Positions 25,403 through 34,954 are shown, counted from the first letter of the stretch. The stretch: DNA of 64,000 nucleotides from Candidatus Cryptobacteroides intestinigallinarum (GCA_017694785.1 JADIMK010000074.1:31543-95542); one strand, 5' to 3'. Translations and numbers: made by a program. The notes: generated by a model not told the origin, from the sequence alone.

Positions 25403-26803
25403 TCAGTGGAGGAACATGCGGATTATCTTTTCCTTCATGTTGCTGTATGGCTGGTACCTCATCGGGAGGTCAAGCCAGAAAGGCTTGGAGACTATGCCTT
25501 TGAGGTGGGAGAATGTATCGAAGCCGAATTTTCCGTGGTATCTCCCCATGCCGCTTTCCCCGACTCCTCCGAAAGGAAGGTCCTCTGATGCCAGATGGAT
25601 TATGTTATCGTTTACGCAGCCTCCTCCGAAGTGCAGCCTCTCCAGAAGCATTTCCCTGACTCTCCTGTCTGATGTGAATATATAGGCGGCAAGCGGTCTG
25701 GGATTGCAGCTTATATATCTTACGGCGTCCTCAATTTCTCTGTATGTTATTACCGGCATGAGCGGTCCGAAGATCTCTTCATGCATCATGGCCGCATCCG
25801 TGGCAGAAGAAGACGAGATGTCTCCAAGGCTTATGATGGTCGGCTCGATCCTGAGTGTACCGGCTTCTGTCCTGCCTCCGCGCACGATGCAGGAAGCCCT
25901 GTCGTCCAGCAGGCCGCAAAGTCTGTCGAAATGTTTCCTGTTTATTATCTTTCCATAGTCCCGGCATGAGAGCGGATCCTGACCGAACATCATATCTATC
26001 TGGTCTGAACATTCCCGCATGAATGTATCCGAGACGGATTCATGTACAAGTATATAGTCTGGAGCGACACAGGTCTGTCCGCAGTTGAGGTATTTCCCGA
26101 ATACAATCCTGGCAGCAGCTGTCCTTATGTCTGACGTCCTGTCCACTATGACCGGGCTTTTGCCTCCGAGTTCAAGTGTGACAGGAGTAAGATGGACAGA
26201 GGCTTTCTGCATGACCAGTTTGCCGACTGTCTTGCTGCCGGTGAAGAAGATGTAGTCGAATTTCTGTTCGAGGAGATCTGTGTTCGTCTCCCTTCCTCCT
26301 TCAATTACAGTCGCATGGCCAGGATCAAAGACTTTCGAGACAAGTTTCCTGATGACTGCTGAGCTTGCAGGAGCGTATGCGCTCGGCTTGACGACCACGG
26401 TATTGCCGGCTGAGATGGCGGCGGCCAGAGGTGAAATGCACAGCAGGAAAGGGTAGTTCCACGGGCTCATGACCAGAACATTGCCGTAAGGCTCGGGGAT
26501 GATGCAGCTGCTTGCCGGGAACTGGGCAAGTGGAGTCCGGACACGTCTGGTCCTGCTCCATCTCCTGATGTTGCGGATATCGCATGACAGCTCAGACAAG
26601 GTCATCCCTATCTCTGTCATATAGGCTTCAGTCCTGCTCTTTCCCAGGTCTGAGCGCAGGGCGGCCGAGATCTCGTCTTCCATCTCCACGACCGCCTTTC
26701 TCAGGGCCTTGAGCATGGAAAGCCGGAAATCAATCGAGAGAGTCTTCCCCGAAAGGAAAAACTCTCTCTGCTGTCTTACGGCGGATGCTGTGTCTGTCGT
26801 CAT
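25403..26803 (-). CDS. Aldehyde dehydrogenase, class 3-like
   Basis: A 466-residue NAD(P)-dependent aldehyde dehydrogenase. The catalytic residues are present: Glu211 in LELGGKSP and Cys245 in NCGQTCVAPDY, with the PWNYPF nucleotide/oxyanion motif at about 114-119 and FTGS at 187-190. The relatively short N-terminus and a hydrophobic/basic C-terminal end (SNMKEKIIRMFLH) fit the fatty-aldehyde/class 3 branch, often a peripheral membrane enzyme. It starts 4 nt after the recA stop, so both are probably on one transcript, which would tie it to recA expression. Confidence 0.9.
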   Translation of the reverse strand: MTTDTASAVRQQREFFLSGKTLSIDFRLSMLKALRKAVVEMEDEISAALRSDLGKSRTEAYMTEIGMTLSELSCDIRNIRRWSRTRRVRTPLAQFPASSCIIPEPYGNVLVMSPWNYPFLLCISPLAAAISAGNTVVVKPSAYAPASSAVIRKLVSKVFDPGHATVIEGGRETNTDLLEQKFDYIFFTGSKTVGKLVMQKASVHLTPVTLELGGKSPVIVDRTSDIRTAAARIVFGKYLNCGQTCVAPDYILVHESVSDTFMRECSDQIDMMFGQDPLSCRDYGKIINRKHFDRLCGLLDDRASCIVRGGRTEAGTLRIEPTIISLGDISSSSATDAAMMHEEIFGPLMPVITYREIEDAVRYISCNPRPLAAYIFTSDRRVREMLLERLHFGGGCVNDNIIHLASEDLPFGGVGESGMGRYHGKFGFDTFSHLKGIVSKPFWLDLPMRYQPYSNMKEKIIRMFLH

Positions 26804-26807
26804 GGCT

Positions 26808-27836
26808 TCAGTCCTTGACCTGCTTCAGCGCTTCACGTATCTTTGCCTCTATCTCGTCGCAAAGCTCCACGTTATCTGTAAGCAGCTGTTTTACTGCCTC
26901 GCGTCCCTGCGCAAGCTTTGCGTCATTGTAGCTGAACCATGAACCGCTCTTCTTGATGATGTCAAGCTCGACACCCAGGTCTATGATCTCACCGACATGT
27001 GAGATGCCTTCTCCGAACACTATGTCGAACTCGGCTTTCTTGAAAGGAGGCGCAAGCTTGTTCTTGACGATCTTTACCCTTGTCCTGTTTCCCAGGGCCT
27101 CTTCTCCGTCCTTGATCTGGGTGGTCCTGCGGACATCTACCCTTACGGAAGCGTAGAACTTGAGGGCATTTCCACCGGTGGTGGTCTCAGGATTGCCGAA
27201 CATCACTCCTATCTTGTCACGGAGCTGGTTGATGAAGATACAGCATGTGTTGGTCTTGCTGATGCTTGCTGTAAGCTTCCTGAGCGCCTGGCTCATGAGC
27301 CTTGCCTGGAGTCCCATCTTGGCATCACCCATCTCTCCTTCGATCTCTGCCTTTGGCGTCAGGGCTGCCACGGAGTCTATGACTATGATGTCGATTGCTC
27401 CTGACCTGATGAGGTTTTCGGCTATCTCAAGTGCCTGCTCTCCGTTGTCCGGCTGTGAAATCAGCAGCGAGTCAAGGTCCACTCCGAGATTCTTTGCGTA
27501 TGTCCTGTCAAATGCATGTTCTGCATCAATGATGGCTCCTATGCCTCCGAGCTTCTGAGCCTCGGCTATGGCATGGATGGCGAGAGTCGTCTTTCCGCTG
27601 GATTCCGGACCATAGATCTCTATGACCCTTCCCCTCGGGTATCCTCCTATGCCCAGTGCATGGTCCAGGGCGATCGAACCGCTCGGAATCACAGAAACAT
27701 CCCATTTCGGCTGGTCGCCAAGCTTCATAATCGTCCCCTTCCCGTAGTCTTTCTCAATCTTGTCGATCGTAGCCTGCAATGCCTTGAGTTTCGCGGCATT
27801 GACCTCTGTCCCTTCTTTTTCTGTCTCTTTAGCCAT
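26808..27836 (-). CDS. recA: Recombinase RecA
   Basis: DNA strand-exchange protein and LexA/UmuD coprotease. The 342-residue protein has Walker A GPESSGKT (76-83), the IDAEHAFD and [22 protein letters not shown] core motifs, and [31 protein letters not shown] with the L2 loop region nearby. The promoter candidate is at 27892-27899 and a small hairpin lies in the leader. It heads a two-gene unit with the aldehyde dehydrogenase. RecX, its usual regulator, is encoded 3.6 kb away on the other strand. Confidence 0.98.
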   Translation of the reverse strand: MAKETEKEGTEVNAAKLKALQATIDKIEKDYGKGTIMKLGDQPKWDVSVIPSGSIALDHALGIGGYPRGRVIEIYGPESSGKTTLAIHAIAEAQKLGGIGAIIDAEHAFDRTYAKNLGVDLDSLLISQPDNGEQALEIAENLIRSGAIDIIVIDSVAALTPKAEIEGEMGDAKMGLQARLMSQALRKLTASISKTNTCCIFINQLRDKIGVMFGNPETTTGGNALKFYASVRVDVRRTTQIKDGEEALGNRTRVKIVKNKLAPPFKKAEFDIVFGEGISHVGEIIDLGVELDIIKKSGSWFSYNDAKLAQGREAVKQLLTDNVELCDEIEAKIREALKQVKD

Positions 27837-27865
27837 AAAAGTATTTTTTGGTTGTTCTGAATCTT

Positions 27866-27884
27866 GTCGCCAGGTTGCGGCGAC
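27866..27884 (-). other. Hairpin in the recA leader
   Basis: GTCGCC (27866-27871) and GGCGAC (27879-27884) form a 6-bp perfect stem with a 7-nt loop, between the -7 box and the recA start. It could be a repressor operator or an RNA hairpin; no known SOS box was recognised. Confidence 0.5.
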
Positions 27885-27891
27885 CTTCTGA

Positions 27892-27899
27892 CAAAGTTA
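27892..27899 (-). promoter_or_regulatory. Candidate -7 box (TAACTTTG) for recA
   Basis: TAACTTTG on the minus strand, 56 nt before the recA start. Confidence 0.55.
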
Positions 27900-27935
27900 T
27901 GAAAAAACCTGATTTCTCTAACCATTATTTTTGTT

Positions 27936-27943
27936 TAATTTTG
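27936..27943 (+). promoter_or_regulatory. Candidate -7 box (TAATTTTG) for rlmN
   Basis: TAATTTTG ends 19 nt before the rlmN start, implying a very short leader. Divergent from recA. Confidence 0.55.
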
Positions 27944-27962
27944 CATGAAATAGGGAACGGAT

Positions 27963-29012
27963 ATGAAGAACAGACTCTTGGGAATGGATATGGATGAGCT
28001 CAGGGAGGTTGCCCTCGGAGCTTCTCTGCATAAATTTGCCGCCGGCCAGATTGCCAGGTGGCTGTATGTCAAGAAGGTCAGGAGTATAGACGAGATGACG
28101 GACATATCAAAGGAAGGCAGAGCTAGGCTTTCGGAGAAGTATGAGGTAGGCGTGACCGGGTGGACAGGCTGCCAGACTTCTTCCGACGGCACAAAGAAGT
28201 ATCTTTTCCCTGTAGATGCGCAGTTTGCCGGAGGCGCACGTTCGGAGCGCGGGGCTGTCGAGGCTGTAATGATACCGGACAAGGACAGGGCTACGCTCTG
28301 TGTCTCGTCGCAGTCCGGCTGCCGCATGGGCTGCCGTTTCTGTATGACAGGAAGGCAGGGATTCCACGGGAATCTTTCCGCCGCGGACATCATCTCCCAG
28401 TTCATTGCTGTGGATGAGTCAGATGCTCTGACAAATGCGGTTTTCATGGGGATGGGCGAGCCTCTTGACAACTATGACAATGTCATGAGGGCCATAGAGA
28501 TCCTTACCGCTCCGTGGGGTTTCGCATGGAGCCCGAAGAGGATCACTCTCTCGACTATCGGAGATCTTCCTTTCCTCAGACGTTTCCTGGACGAAAGCCG
28601 CTGCCATCTGGCGGTGAGTCTCCACAATCCGTTCAGCGATGAAAGACTTTCACTCATGCCTGCTGAAAAGGCATGGCCTATAAAAGATGTTGTCGGACTG
28701 GTGCGCCGGTATGACTTTACCGGGCAGAGAAGGGTAAGCTTCGAGTACACCATGTTTTCCGGCTTCAATGATACGATACGTCATGCGGATGCCCTCATCC
28801 GTCTGCTCTCCGGACTTGAGTGCCGTGTCAATCTGATACGTTTCCACAAGATTCCGGATTTCCCTTACGGGACATCACCAGATCTTATTATGGAAAATTT
28901 CCGGGACAGGCTGTCCAGGGCCGGCATAACGGCTACCATAAGGGCATCGAGAGGTGAAGATATCCTCGCAGCCTGCGGCATGCTTGCCGGACAACATCAG
29001 GAAAGAAAATGA
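27963..29012 (+). CDS. rlmN: Dual-specificity RNA methyltransferase RlmN
   Basis: Radical-SAM enzyme that methylates C2 of A2503 in 23S rRNA and A37 in some tRNAs. The 349-residue protein has the 4Fe-4S motif Cys120-x3-Cys124-x2-Cys127 (SGCRMGCRFCMTG), the GMGEPLDNYDNV motif and a C-terminal IRASRGEDILAACGMLAG with the methyl-carrying Cys. Length is normal. Its last 4 nt overlap the start of the patatin gene (ATGA), so the two are translationally coupled. Confidence 0.95.
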   Translation: MKNRLLGMDMDELREVALGASLHKFAAGQIARWLYVKKVRSIDEMTDISKEGRARLSEKYEVGVTGWTGCQTSSDGTKKYLFPVDAQFAGGARSERGAVEAVMIPDKDRATLCVSSQSGCRMGCRFCMTGRQGFHGNLSAADIISQFIAVDESDALTNAVFMGMGEPLDNYDNVMRAIEILTAPWGFAWSPKRITLSTIGDLPFLRRFLDESRCHLAVSLHNPFSDERLSLMPAEKAWPIKDVVGLVRRYDFTGQRRVSFEYTMFSGFNDTIRHADALIRLLSGLECRVNLIRFHKIPDFPYGTSPDLIMENFRDRLSRAGITATIRASRGEDILAACGMLAGQHQERK

Positions 29013-31438
29013 AATCCATCATTACGGCTGTACTCCTGTCTCTGCTGTTGATGCTTCCAGCCGGTGCTGCTGACGGTGATGCGGTGTCTACGCAGGGAGA
29101 ACTTTCTCCGAGGAGTGCTCTTCTTACTGCAGCTGATTCCGCAGCCATGGACGATATCAGGACGCGGATGGCGAAGATACGCCGACATCGTCCCACCGTT
29201 GCTCTTGTCCTGAGCGGAGGAGGGGCGAAAGGAGCTGCGCATATCGGTGTGATAAGATACCTTGAAGCCATCGGAATGCCGGTTGACATGGTCCTCGGTA
29301 CCAGCATGGGAGGCCTGGTCGGTGGCCTGTATGCCTTGGGGTACGATGTGAAGCAGCTGGATTCGCTGATAAGGCAGATGGACTGGTCATATGCGCTGAG
29401 CGACCGCGTACCGAGGGAATACATCTCTTATGCGGAGACAAAGTACAGGGAAAAGTATCTGCTTTCTTTCCCGTTCTTTTACAGACCGAAGGATTTCCAG
29501 CGCAGGAAGGAAGAAGCTCTGCGATATACAGGAGAGAAACGGCATGAGGATTTCAGCATCGGAGCCGATTCCGAAAGGGGGGCGTCAGATCTGATAAAGG
29601 ACAATCTGCTGGGGAGCCTGCCTTCCGGTTATATCTTCGGGCAGAATGTCAGCAATATATTCAGCAGTCTGTCTGTGGGGTATCAGGATTCTCTATGCTT
29701 CAATGATCTTCCTATACCTTTCGTCTGTGTCGCTACTGATCTGGTGTCAGGAACGGCCAAGATATGGCACAACGGCAAGATCAATCTGGCCCTGCGTTCA
29801 ACAATGTCGATACCTGGAGTCTTCGCCCCGGTCAAAATAGACGGGATGGTCCTGGTGGACGGAGGCATGAGGGACAACTATCCTGCAGGTCTTGCAAAGG
29901 ACATGGGGGCGGATATAGTCATAGGAGTGGATCTGTCGAGCGGCGGAAAAAAATACGATGAGATCAACAATATCGGCGACATCATAAATGCAGGTGTCGA
30001 TATGCTGGGAAGGGAAATGTATGAGAAGAATGTCTCGATACCTGATGTGACGATAAAGCCTGATCTGAAGGAATACAACATGATGAGCTTTGATCATGAA
30101 AGCATATCAAGGATAATACAGAAAGGCTATGAAGCTGCGTATGCCAATGAAGCAAAGCTTCTGAACCTCAAGTCAAAGCTGGGAAAAGACAATGTGTCTC
30201 TGCATGCTGCTCCTGCAATTGACATCAACAGGGATTCAGTCGAGGTGAGGAGCATCGATATAAGAGGAGTGGAGGGGAAGGAAAAGGCCATCCTCATGAA
30301 GAAGATAAAGATCATGCCAGGCGACAAGGTCTGCAGGGATGACATTGAGAATACCGTGGCTGCAATCTTCGGTACCCAGGCATATGACTATGTGACTTAT
30401 GAGATGGAGGGAAAGGAAGAGCCGTTTGACCTTGTGATCAGTTGCCAGAAAGGTCCTGTCCATCAGTTCGGATTCGGTGTCAGACTGGATACGGAGGAGA
30501 TAGTCTCGGTGCTGCTCAATGTCGGGCTCAATGCCCACAGGCTGCAGGGCTCAAGGTTTGATTTCACCGGCAAGATCAGTGCGAATCCATACTTCCGGTT
30601 CCATTATTCGTATGATGCTCCGAAGTCTCCGACACTCAATGCCACTGCATCAGTCAAGTGGACGGACATGAATATTTTCAATTTCAATACAGGCCTCCTG
30701 AACATGAGTTATCTCAACGTAGGGCAGGAGTTCTATATTTCCAATCTCAAGTGGTCCATGTTCGACATAAGGGCAGGGCTGAAAAATGAATATTTCAATG
30801 TACGGTCACTTCTTTCTTCGGAACCTATTGCCGGAGACTATGACCTGCGGCAGCTGAGCAATGACTATGTGTCCCTGTTCTTTGAAGGAAGTGCAGATAC
30901 TTTCGATGACGGATATTTCCCGAAGAAAGGTTTTACGGCAGGTGTCCGGTACGGCTGGACTTTTGCCGGATTCCCGAATGCTTTCAATAATTTCCATGCC
31001 GTTGATGTCGACGGCCGTTTCGTGGTTTCTGGAGGAAACGTGTTTGCATTCATCCCGTCGTTCAATTTCAGGTTTCTCTTCGGCTCGGAGGTGCCGATAT
31101 CCTATATGAACATGATGGGGGGGAGCCTGTCCGGAAGGTACATGGACCAGCAGATGGCCTTCGTCGGTCTGAACAATGCTGCCGCCATGCGTAACATCCT
31201 GACAGTCTTCAGGACAGACTTCAGGTTCAATGTCGCGAGAAACCATTATTTGTCAGCGATTGTAAACTATGCCCGGGATTGTGATACATTCAGAGACTAT
31301 ATGCAGGGGCTCGGCATATTCGGGGCAGGTATCGAATATTCATATGACACCATATTCGGTCCGATGACAGCCAATCTCCACTGGTCCAGCCTGACCCGCA
31401 AGGCAGGGTTCTACATCAGTCTGGGCTATAATTTCTGA
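29009..31438 (+). CDS. Patatin-like phospholipase fused to POTRA and outer-membrane barrel
   Basis: An 809-residue secreted protein, signal peptide about 1-21 (LLLMLPAGAA). The patatin domain has the oxyanion glycine loop GGGAKG (70-75), nucleophile Ser99 in GTSMGG and the catalytic Asp284 in VDGGMRDN. A POTRA-like segment follows (about 405-475, VRSIDIRGVEGKEKAILMKKIKI), then a BamA/Omp85-like C-terminal barrel ending in aromatic GYNF. This is the PlpD-type (type Vd) autotransporter plan: the lipase is placed at or through the outer membrane by its own barrel. Coupled with rlmN and followed by recX. Confidence 0.92.
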   Translation: MKSIITAVLLSLLLMLPAGAADGDAVSTQGELSPRSALLTAADSAAMDDIRTRMAKIRRHRPTVALVLSGGGAKGAAHIGVIRYLEAIGMPVDMVLGTSMGGLVGGLYALGYDVKQLDSLIRQMDWSYALSDRVPREYISYAETKYREKYLLSFPFFYRPKDFQRRKEEALRYTGEKRHEDFSIGADSERGASDLIKDNLLGSLPSGYIFGQNVSNIFSSLSVGYQDSLCFNDLPIPFVCVATDLVSGTAKIWHNGKINLALRSTMSIPGVFAPVKIDGMVLVDGGMRDNYPAGLAKDMGADIVIGVDLSSGGKKYDEINNIGDIINAGVDMLGREMYEKNVSIPDVTIKPDLKEYNMMSFDHESISRIIQKGYEAAYANEAKLLNLKSKLGKDNVSLHAAPAIDINRDSVEVRSIDIRGVEGKEKAILMKKIKIMPGDKVCRDDIENTVAAIFGTQAYDYVTYEMEGKEEPFDLVISCQKGPVHQFGFGVRLDTEEIVSVLLNVGLNAHRLQGSRFDFTGKISANPYFRFHYSYDAPKSPTLNATASVKWTDMNIFNFNTGLLNMSYLNVGQEFYISNLKWSMFDIRAGLKNEYFNVRSLLSSEPIAGDYDLRQLSNDYVSLFFEGSADTFDDGYFPKKGFTAGVRYGWTFAGFPNAFNNFHAVDVDGRFVVSGGNVFAFIPSFNFRFLFGSEVPISYMNMMGGSLSGRYMDQQMAFVGLNNAAAMRNILTVFRTDFRFNVARNHYLSAIVNYARDCDTFRDYMQGLGIFGAGIEYSYDTIFGPMTANLHWSSLTRKAGFYISLGYNF

Positions 31439-31453
31439 TAATACAGCGTGAAG

Positions 31454-32011
31454 ATGGAAAGCAAGGATACGGATAGGCGTGCATACGGAAGAATACTTGA
31501 CCGGATGAGGATGCTGTGCTCCCGGAGAGAATATTCTTCTGCTGAAATGTTCAGGAAGATATCGTCTTCCCTGGCTAGGTCATGTCCTGAAATGGAGGAA
31601 GAGGAGATAGCCAGGCTGGCGGCTGAGGCTGTATCGTCGCTTGTCGCAGACAGATATGTCGATGATGCACGTTATGCCTGTGCGTTTGCACGCGACAAGG
31701 CTGTTATTTCAGGTTGGGGACGGGTCAAGATACGCAGGTCTCTTGCTGTGAAAGGTCTGGGAAAGGATATCATAGAGGACGCCCTGGCTGCTGTTGATCT
31801 CCATGAGTCATCTGATAAGATGGAAAAGGTACTGATGACAAAGTTCAGGAGTCTCAGCAGTTCTCTTTCAAGGAAATCCGGGAAGGACTCATCAGGAAAG
31901 CTCCCGATGAAACAGGACCTGAAGATAAGGCTCCTGCGCTTTGCCGCAGGCAGAGGCTATGGATACGAAGAAGCCGCCCCTGTCGTGGAGCGGCTCATTT
32001 CTGGGATATGA
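31454..32011 (+). CDS. recX: Regulatory protein RecX
   Basis: A 185-residue RecX-family protein, a helical-repeat protein that binds inside the RecA filament and limits its activity. Conserved parts: LCSRREYSSAEMFRKI, LVADRYVDDARYACAFARDKA and GWGRVKIRRSLAVKGL with the following IEDAL. The start is the ATG at 31454 rather than the GTG two codons before. Last gene of rlmN-patatin-recX. RecA itself is upstream on the opposite strand, so regulator and target are near each other but not in one operon. Confidence 0.88.
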   Translation: MESKDTDRRAYGRILDRMRMLCSRREYSSAEMFRKISSSLARSCPEMEEEEIARLAAEAVSSLVADRYVDDARYACAFARDKAVISGWGRVKIRRSLAVKGLGKDIIEDALAAVDLHESSDKMEKVLMTKFRSLSSSLSRKSGKDSSGKLPMKQDLKIRLLRFAAGRGYGYEEAAPVVERLISGI

Positions 32012-32056
32012 CCTGCATGACTTATGTCCTCTCTGTCCTTGGACAATTGACCATTT

Positions 32057-32080
32057 GATCTGGTCGTGCAGATCTTCCTG
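32057..32080. terminator. Weak hairpin between convergent recX and purC
   Basis: GATCTG (32057-32062) and CAGATC (32069-32074) form a 6-bp stem with a 6-nt loop; the downstream tract is only partly T-rich. Low-confidence terminator. Confidence 0.35.
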
Positions 32081-32086
32081 TGATAT

Positions 32087-33052
32087 TTATTCAAGAGATG
32101 CGAGACTTCTGTCCACGTTGTCTTCAATTCTCTTGAGTATGCTGTCTTTGCCTGAGGCGGCAGTGTCCGGAAGCATCACGAACTTTTCTCCGGTGATGTT
32201 CTCGTAGAGCTCGACATACCTTTCGGTTATCCCTTTCACTACTTCCGGCGTCATCTCAGGTACCTTCTGCCCTTCCTGACCCTGAAATCCTCCTGCCATA
32301 AGCCATTCACGAACGAATTCCTTGGAAAGCTGCTTCTGCTTCTCTCCCTTTGCAAGCCTTTCCTCATAGCCTTCCGCATAGAAGTATCTTGATGAGTCAG
32401 GAGTGTGGATCTCATCCATCAGGTATATCTGTCCGTCTTTCTTGCCGAATTCGTATTTGGTGTCCACGAGGATAAGTCCCCTTCTGGCGGCTATTTCACT
32501 GCCACGGCGGTATATTGCACGTGTATATTCTTCTATCTGCCTGTAGTCTTCTTCACTTACAAGACCTGACGAGATGATCTGTTCCCTGGAGATGTCTTCG
32601 TCATGCCCTGCTGCGGCTTTTGAGGTAGGGGTGATGATCGGTTCAGGGAATTTCTGGTTCTCGACCATGCCCTCAGGCATAGTCACGCCGCAGATCGTCC
32701 TTTTCCCGGCCTTGTATTCTCTCCATGCATGTCCGGAAAGATAGCCTCTGATGACCATCTCGACCTTGAACGGCTCGCACCTGTGGCCTATTGTCACCAT
32801 AGGATCCGGGACTGCGATCTTCCAGTTCGGAAGGATGTCAGACGTAGCATCAAGGAATTTGGATGCTATCTGGTTGAGAATCTGTCCTTTGTATGGAATT
32901 CCTTCCGGCAGTATGACATCGAATGCGGAGATTCTGTCAGTGGCTACCATCACAAGGTATTTCCCGTCGATGTCATAGACATCACGGACTTTTCCGGTGT
33001 ATTTGCCTCTCTGGCCGGGGAAATGAAAATCTGTCTTGACGATTGCTTCCAT
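32087..33052 (-). CDS. purC: Phosphoribosylaminoimidazole-succinocarboxamide synthase (SAICAR synthase)
   Basis: Joins CAIR and aspartate with ATP to form SAICAR in purine synthesis. The 321-residue long form has the [26 protein letters not shown] region split over two strands, [26 protein letters not shown] and [14 protein letters not shown]. Own promoter candidate at 33120-33127. The PurF-like gene lies 7 kb away on the same strand without linkage. Confidence 0.96.
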   Translation of the reverse strand: MEAIVKTDFHFPGQRGKYTGKVRDVYDIDGKYLVMVATDRISAFDVILPEGIPYKGQILNQIASKFLDATSDILPNWKIAVPDPMVTIGHRCEPFKVEMVIRGYLSGHAWREYKAGKRTICGVTMPEGMVENQKFPEPIITPTSKAAAGHDEDISREQIISSGLVSEEDYRQIEEYTRAIYRRGSEIAARRGLILVDTKYEFGKKDGQIYLMDEIHTPDSSRYFYAEGYEERLAKGEKQKQLSKEFVREWLMAGGFQGQEGQKVPEMTPEVVKGITERYVELYENITGEKFVMLPDTAASGKDSILKRIEDNVDRSLASLE

Positions 33053-33119
33053 TGTATTGAGAATTATGAACGTTTCACTAAGGCTTGAGAGGCCTTCTTC
33101 AGGCCTTCATGACGGCCGG

Positions 33120-33127
33120 CAAATTTA
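33120..33127 (-). promoter_or_regulatory. Candidate -7 box (TAAATTTG) for purC
   Basis: TAAATTTG on the minus strand, 68 nt before purC. The leader holds two copies of AGGCCTTC and a small GGCCT/AGGCC hairpin. Confidence 0.5.
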
Positions 33128-33136
33128 ATAAAATTT

Positions 33137-33730
33137 CTAGAAATCCCTGCAGATGGCAAGGCCTTCTTCAATGGCTGTCTTTATCTTGCTTTCTATTTCT
33201 TCGGGCGTGCTGTAGTCAAGGTTCTGTGCTGCCACAACATGAAGCTGCCCCAGTCCCCACAGATGTCCCAGGGCCTTTATATACGGGGTGGCCTGTTCCA
33301 TAGGGTCTCCGGTGCTGATATCCATCCCCCGTGTAGTGATGTAGAGGACTTTGCTGCATCTGCACAGCCCGAAGCATGCCCGGTCATTGCTTCCGAATGT
33401 AATGTTGAAGAGAGACATGTTCTCTATGAACAGCTTCAGTGCGGCAGGAAAGCTCATGTCCCAGAAAGGAGCGGCAATCACTATCCTGTCTGCCGAGGCA
33501 AGCCGTCTTGCCATCGATGCATATTCTTCAGGTACTATGCCGTTGTCCCTGTCCCTGAGGATCCTGCTTCCGACGGCAGGGTATTGCGCCCCGTCGAGTC
33601 TCACTGTCTCTATGTCATATGTCTTGCCCAGTTCTTCCATAAGAGGTAGTGCTATTCTTCTTGTACGGGATTCTTCCCGCATTGTGGCATCGATGTAGAA
33701 TAGCTTCTTTCTGCTGCTTTCAGATTCCAT
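33137..33730 (-). CDS. Flavodoxin-fold NAD(P)H oxidoreductase (azoreductase-like)
   Basis: A 197-residue protein of the NQO1/AzoR flavodoxin-like fold. After a short head it has KLFYIDATMREESRTRRIA, the FMN phosphate-binding type turn; then RIVIAAPFWDMSFPAALKLFIENM, equivalent to the FMN isoalloxazine-contacting P-x-W-x-M-x-x-P-A-x-L-K segment; and VLYITTRGMD before the C-terminal helices. FMN-dependent two-electron reduction of quinones or azo compounds is expected. The start was placed at MESESSRKK, directly before the first strand; an ATG 30 nt upstream is possible. It follows the homing-endonuclease-domain-like gene on the same strand. Confidence 0.8.
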   Translation of the reverse strand: MESESSRKKLFYIDATMREESRTRRIALPLMEELGKTYDIETVRLDGAQYPAVGSRILRDRDNGIVPEEYASMARRLASADRIVIAAPFWDMSFPAALKLFIENMSLFNITFGSNDRACFGLCRCSKVLYITTRGMDISTGDPMEQATPYIKALGHLWGLGQLHVVAAQNLDYSTPEEIESKIKTAIEEGLAICRDF

Positions 33731-33843
33731 TGCAATATGTGGTCTTTGTATCTGCTTCATATCAGTTTTGTATCTGTGGCCTTTGTCCCTGTGGACTTAC
33801 CGGAATGTATTGATGTGTATTCGGTTTTCTGCTTTTCTGGTCT

Positions 33844-34848
33844 TCAGGCCTGTGTATTTCCTGTCATGCTCTCTTGTCTGCCGTTCCCGTATTCTGTGCT
33901 TACATACGGGACCTCAATCCTGAATCTGGTGCTGCCGAAGTTCTCGAAGTACAGGTATCCTCCGGTCGGGACCGGTCCGTCTTTTGTCCTGAAGACCGGA
34001 GTGCGGCTCCATGTGGACGGATCTATCCTGTACATTACAGGAGCCTTCAGCCCTTCGTCCCTGAACCCGAGGCTGGCATATGCTCCGCCTCCGGACCATT
34101 CCAGATCGGCATAGCTCATTATGTCCCAGCCACCGAATCTGTCTCCGGAACTTTCACTCACGGCTTTGCCTACGATTTCCAGCGGTATATCTTCCCCGAA
34201 GCCGCAGGAGCGCATGAAGTGTTTCATTATCTTTCCCATGCCTCCGCTCACACGGGTGTCAGGGAAGGACGCATATCTTATCCATTGGTAAGAACGCCAT
34301 AGTTTTCCGTCCCTTTCCATGAACCTCCCGTTCGAGAATGTGGCGGCCGCGATCATCGTCCCTTCTGGAAAGCTGTGGAACTGGTCCTGGAATGCCTTGT
34401 CAAGGAAAAGTCCGTAGCGGTATTTGCAGGTCGCATCCCCGTAGCTGTGCCATGAATCCATGAATGCTGCCGCTGTTCCTCTTGTTATCTTCTCGACATG
34501 GCAGTTCCTTGCAAAGATATGGGAGAATCTGCCGTAATGTGCCAGAAGTCTACGGCGAATGCAGTCTCCCTCCCTAATCCATCTGTCTGAAGCGATTATG
34601 ATAGGCCTTTGACATGTCCCGACCGGAGCAGGGGATGATTCTGCCATGATCATGGACTCCGTGTCCATCCTGACAGCCGTGGCTATGTCTTCACTTTCGG
34701 CAGTGATCGTGACCGGTATTACGGAAGGGAAGCCTTGTACCCTTATCGCAAGGCCATGGCAACAGGTGCATATCGTATTGCTGATGCCGTTGTCCGTGAG
34801 GAACGATGAGATTTCCCCACATAGTCCAGATGTCTCTTCTGTATCCAT
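33844..34848 (-). CDS. Conserved protein resembling the accessory domain of phage homing endonucleases
   Basis: A 334-residue cytoplasmic protein without recognised catalytic motifs. Its central part (about 130-275) resembles the domain that follows the nuclease in many phage GIY-YIG/Hef-type homing endonucleases: a RYGLFL strand, MIAAATFSNGRF, YQWIRYASFPDTRVSGGMGKIMKHFM, then the hallmark IMSYADLEWSGGGAYASLGF. In those proteins the last motif reads I-S-Y-A-D-x-R-W-S-x-G-x-x-Y-x-x-L-G-F; the arrangement is GNAT-like. The N-terminal 100 residues contain three Cys (CTCCHG). The start at MDTEET fits a promoter box only 10 nt upstream. Function unknown. Confidence 0.7.
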   Translation of the reverse strand: MDTEETSGLCGEISSFLTDNGISNTICTCCHGLAIRVQGFPSVIPVTITAESEDIATAVRMDTESMIMAESSPAPVGTCQRPIIIASDRWIREGDCIRRRLLAHYGRFSHIFARNCHVEKITRGTAAAFMDSWHSYGDATCKYRYGLFLDKAFQDQFHSFPEGTMIAAATFSNGRFMERDGKLWRSYQWIRYASFPDTRVSGGMGKIMKHFMRSCGFGEDIPLEIVGKAVSESSGDRFGGWDIMSYADLEWSGGGAYASLGFRDEGLKAPVMYRIDPSTWSRTPVFRTKDGPVPTGGYLYFENFGSTRFRIEVPYVSTEYGNGRQESMTGNTQA

Positions 34849-34857
34849 TCCGGAGGA

Positions 34858-34865
34858 CAAATATA
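34858..34865 (-). promoter_or_regulatory. Candidate -7 box (TATATTTG) just before a start codon
   Basis: TATATTTG on the minus strand ends 10 nt before the ATG at 34848, so transcription would begin within a few nucleotides of the start codon: a probable leaderless or nearly leaderless mRNA. Confidence 0.55.
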
Positions 34866-34913
34866 CCTTAAAATGCAGTAAAATCCCAAAAAATGAAAAT
34901 TTGTGGCCGTCTG

Positions 34914-34945
34914 TTGCTTTTCTAAGACAAAGATTTGTATTTTTG
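34914..34945 (+). promoter_or_regulatory. Candidate promoter of the fructan HTCS gene
   Basis: TTG (34914-34916), a 21-nt spacer and TATTTTTG (34938-34945), 42 nt before the HTCS start. Divergent from the promoter at 34858-34865. Confidence 0.6.
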
Positions 34946-34954
34946 CAGAACATC

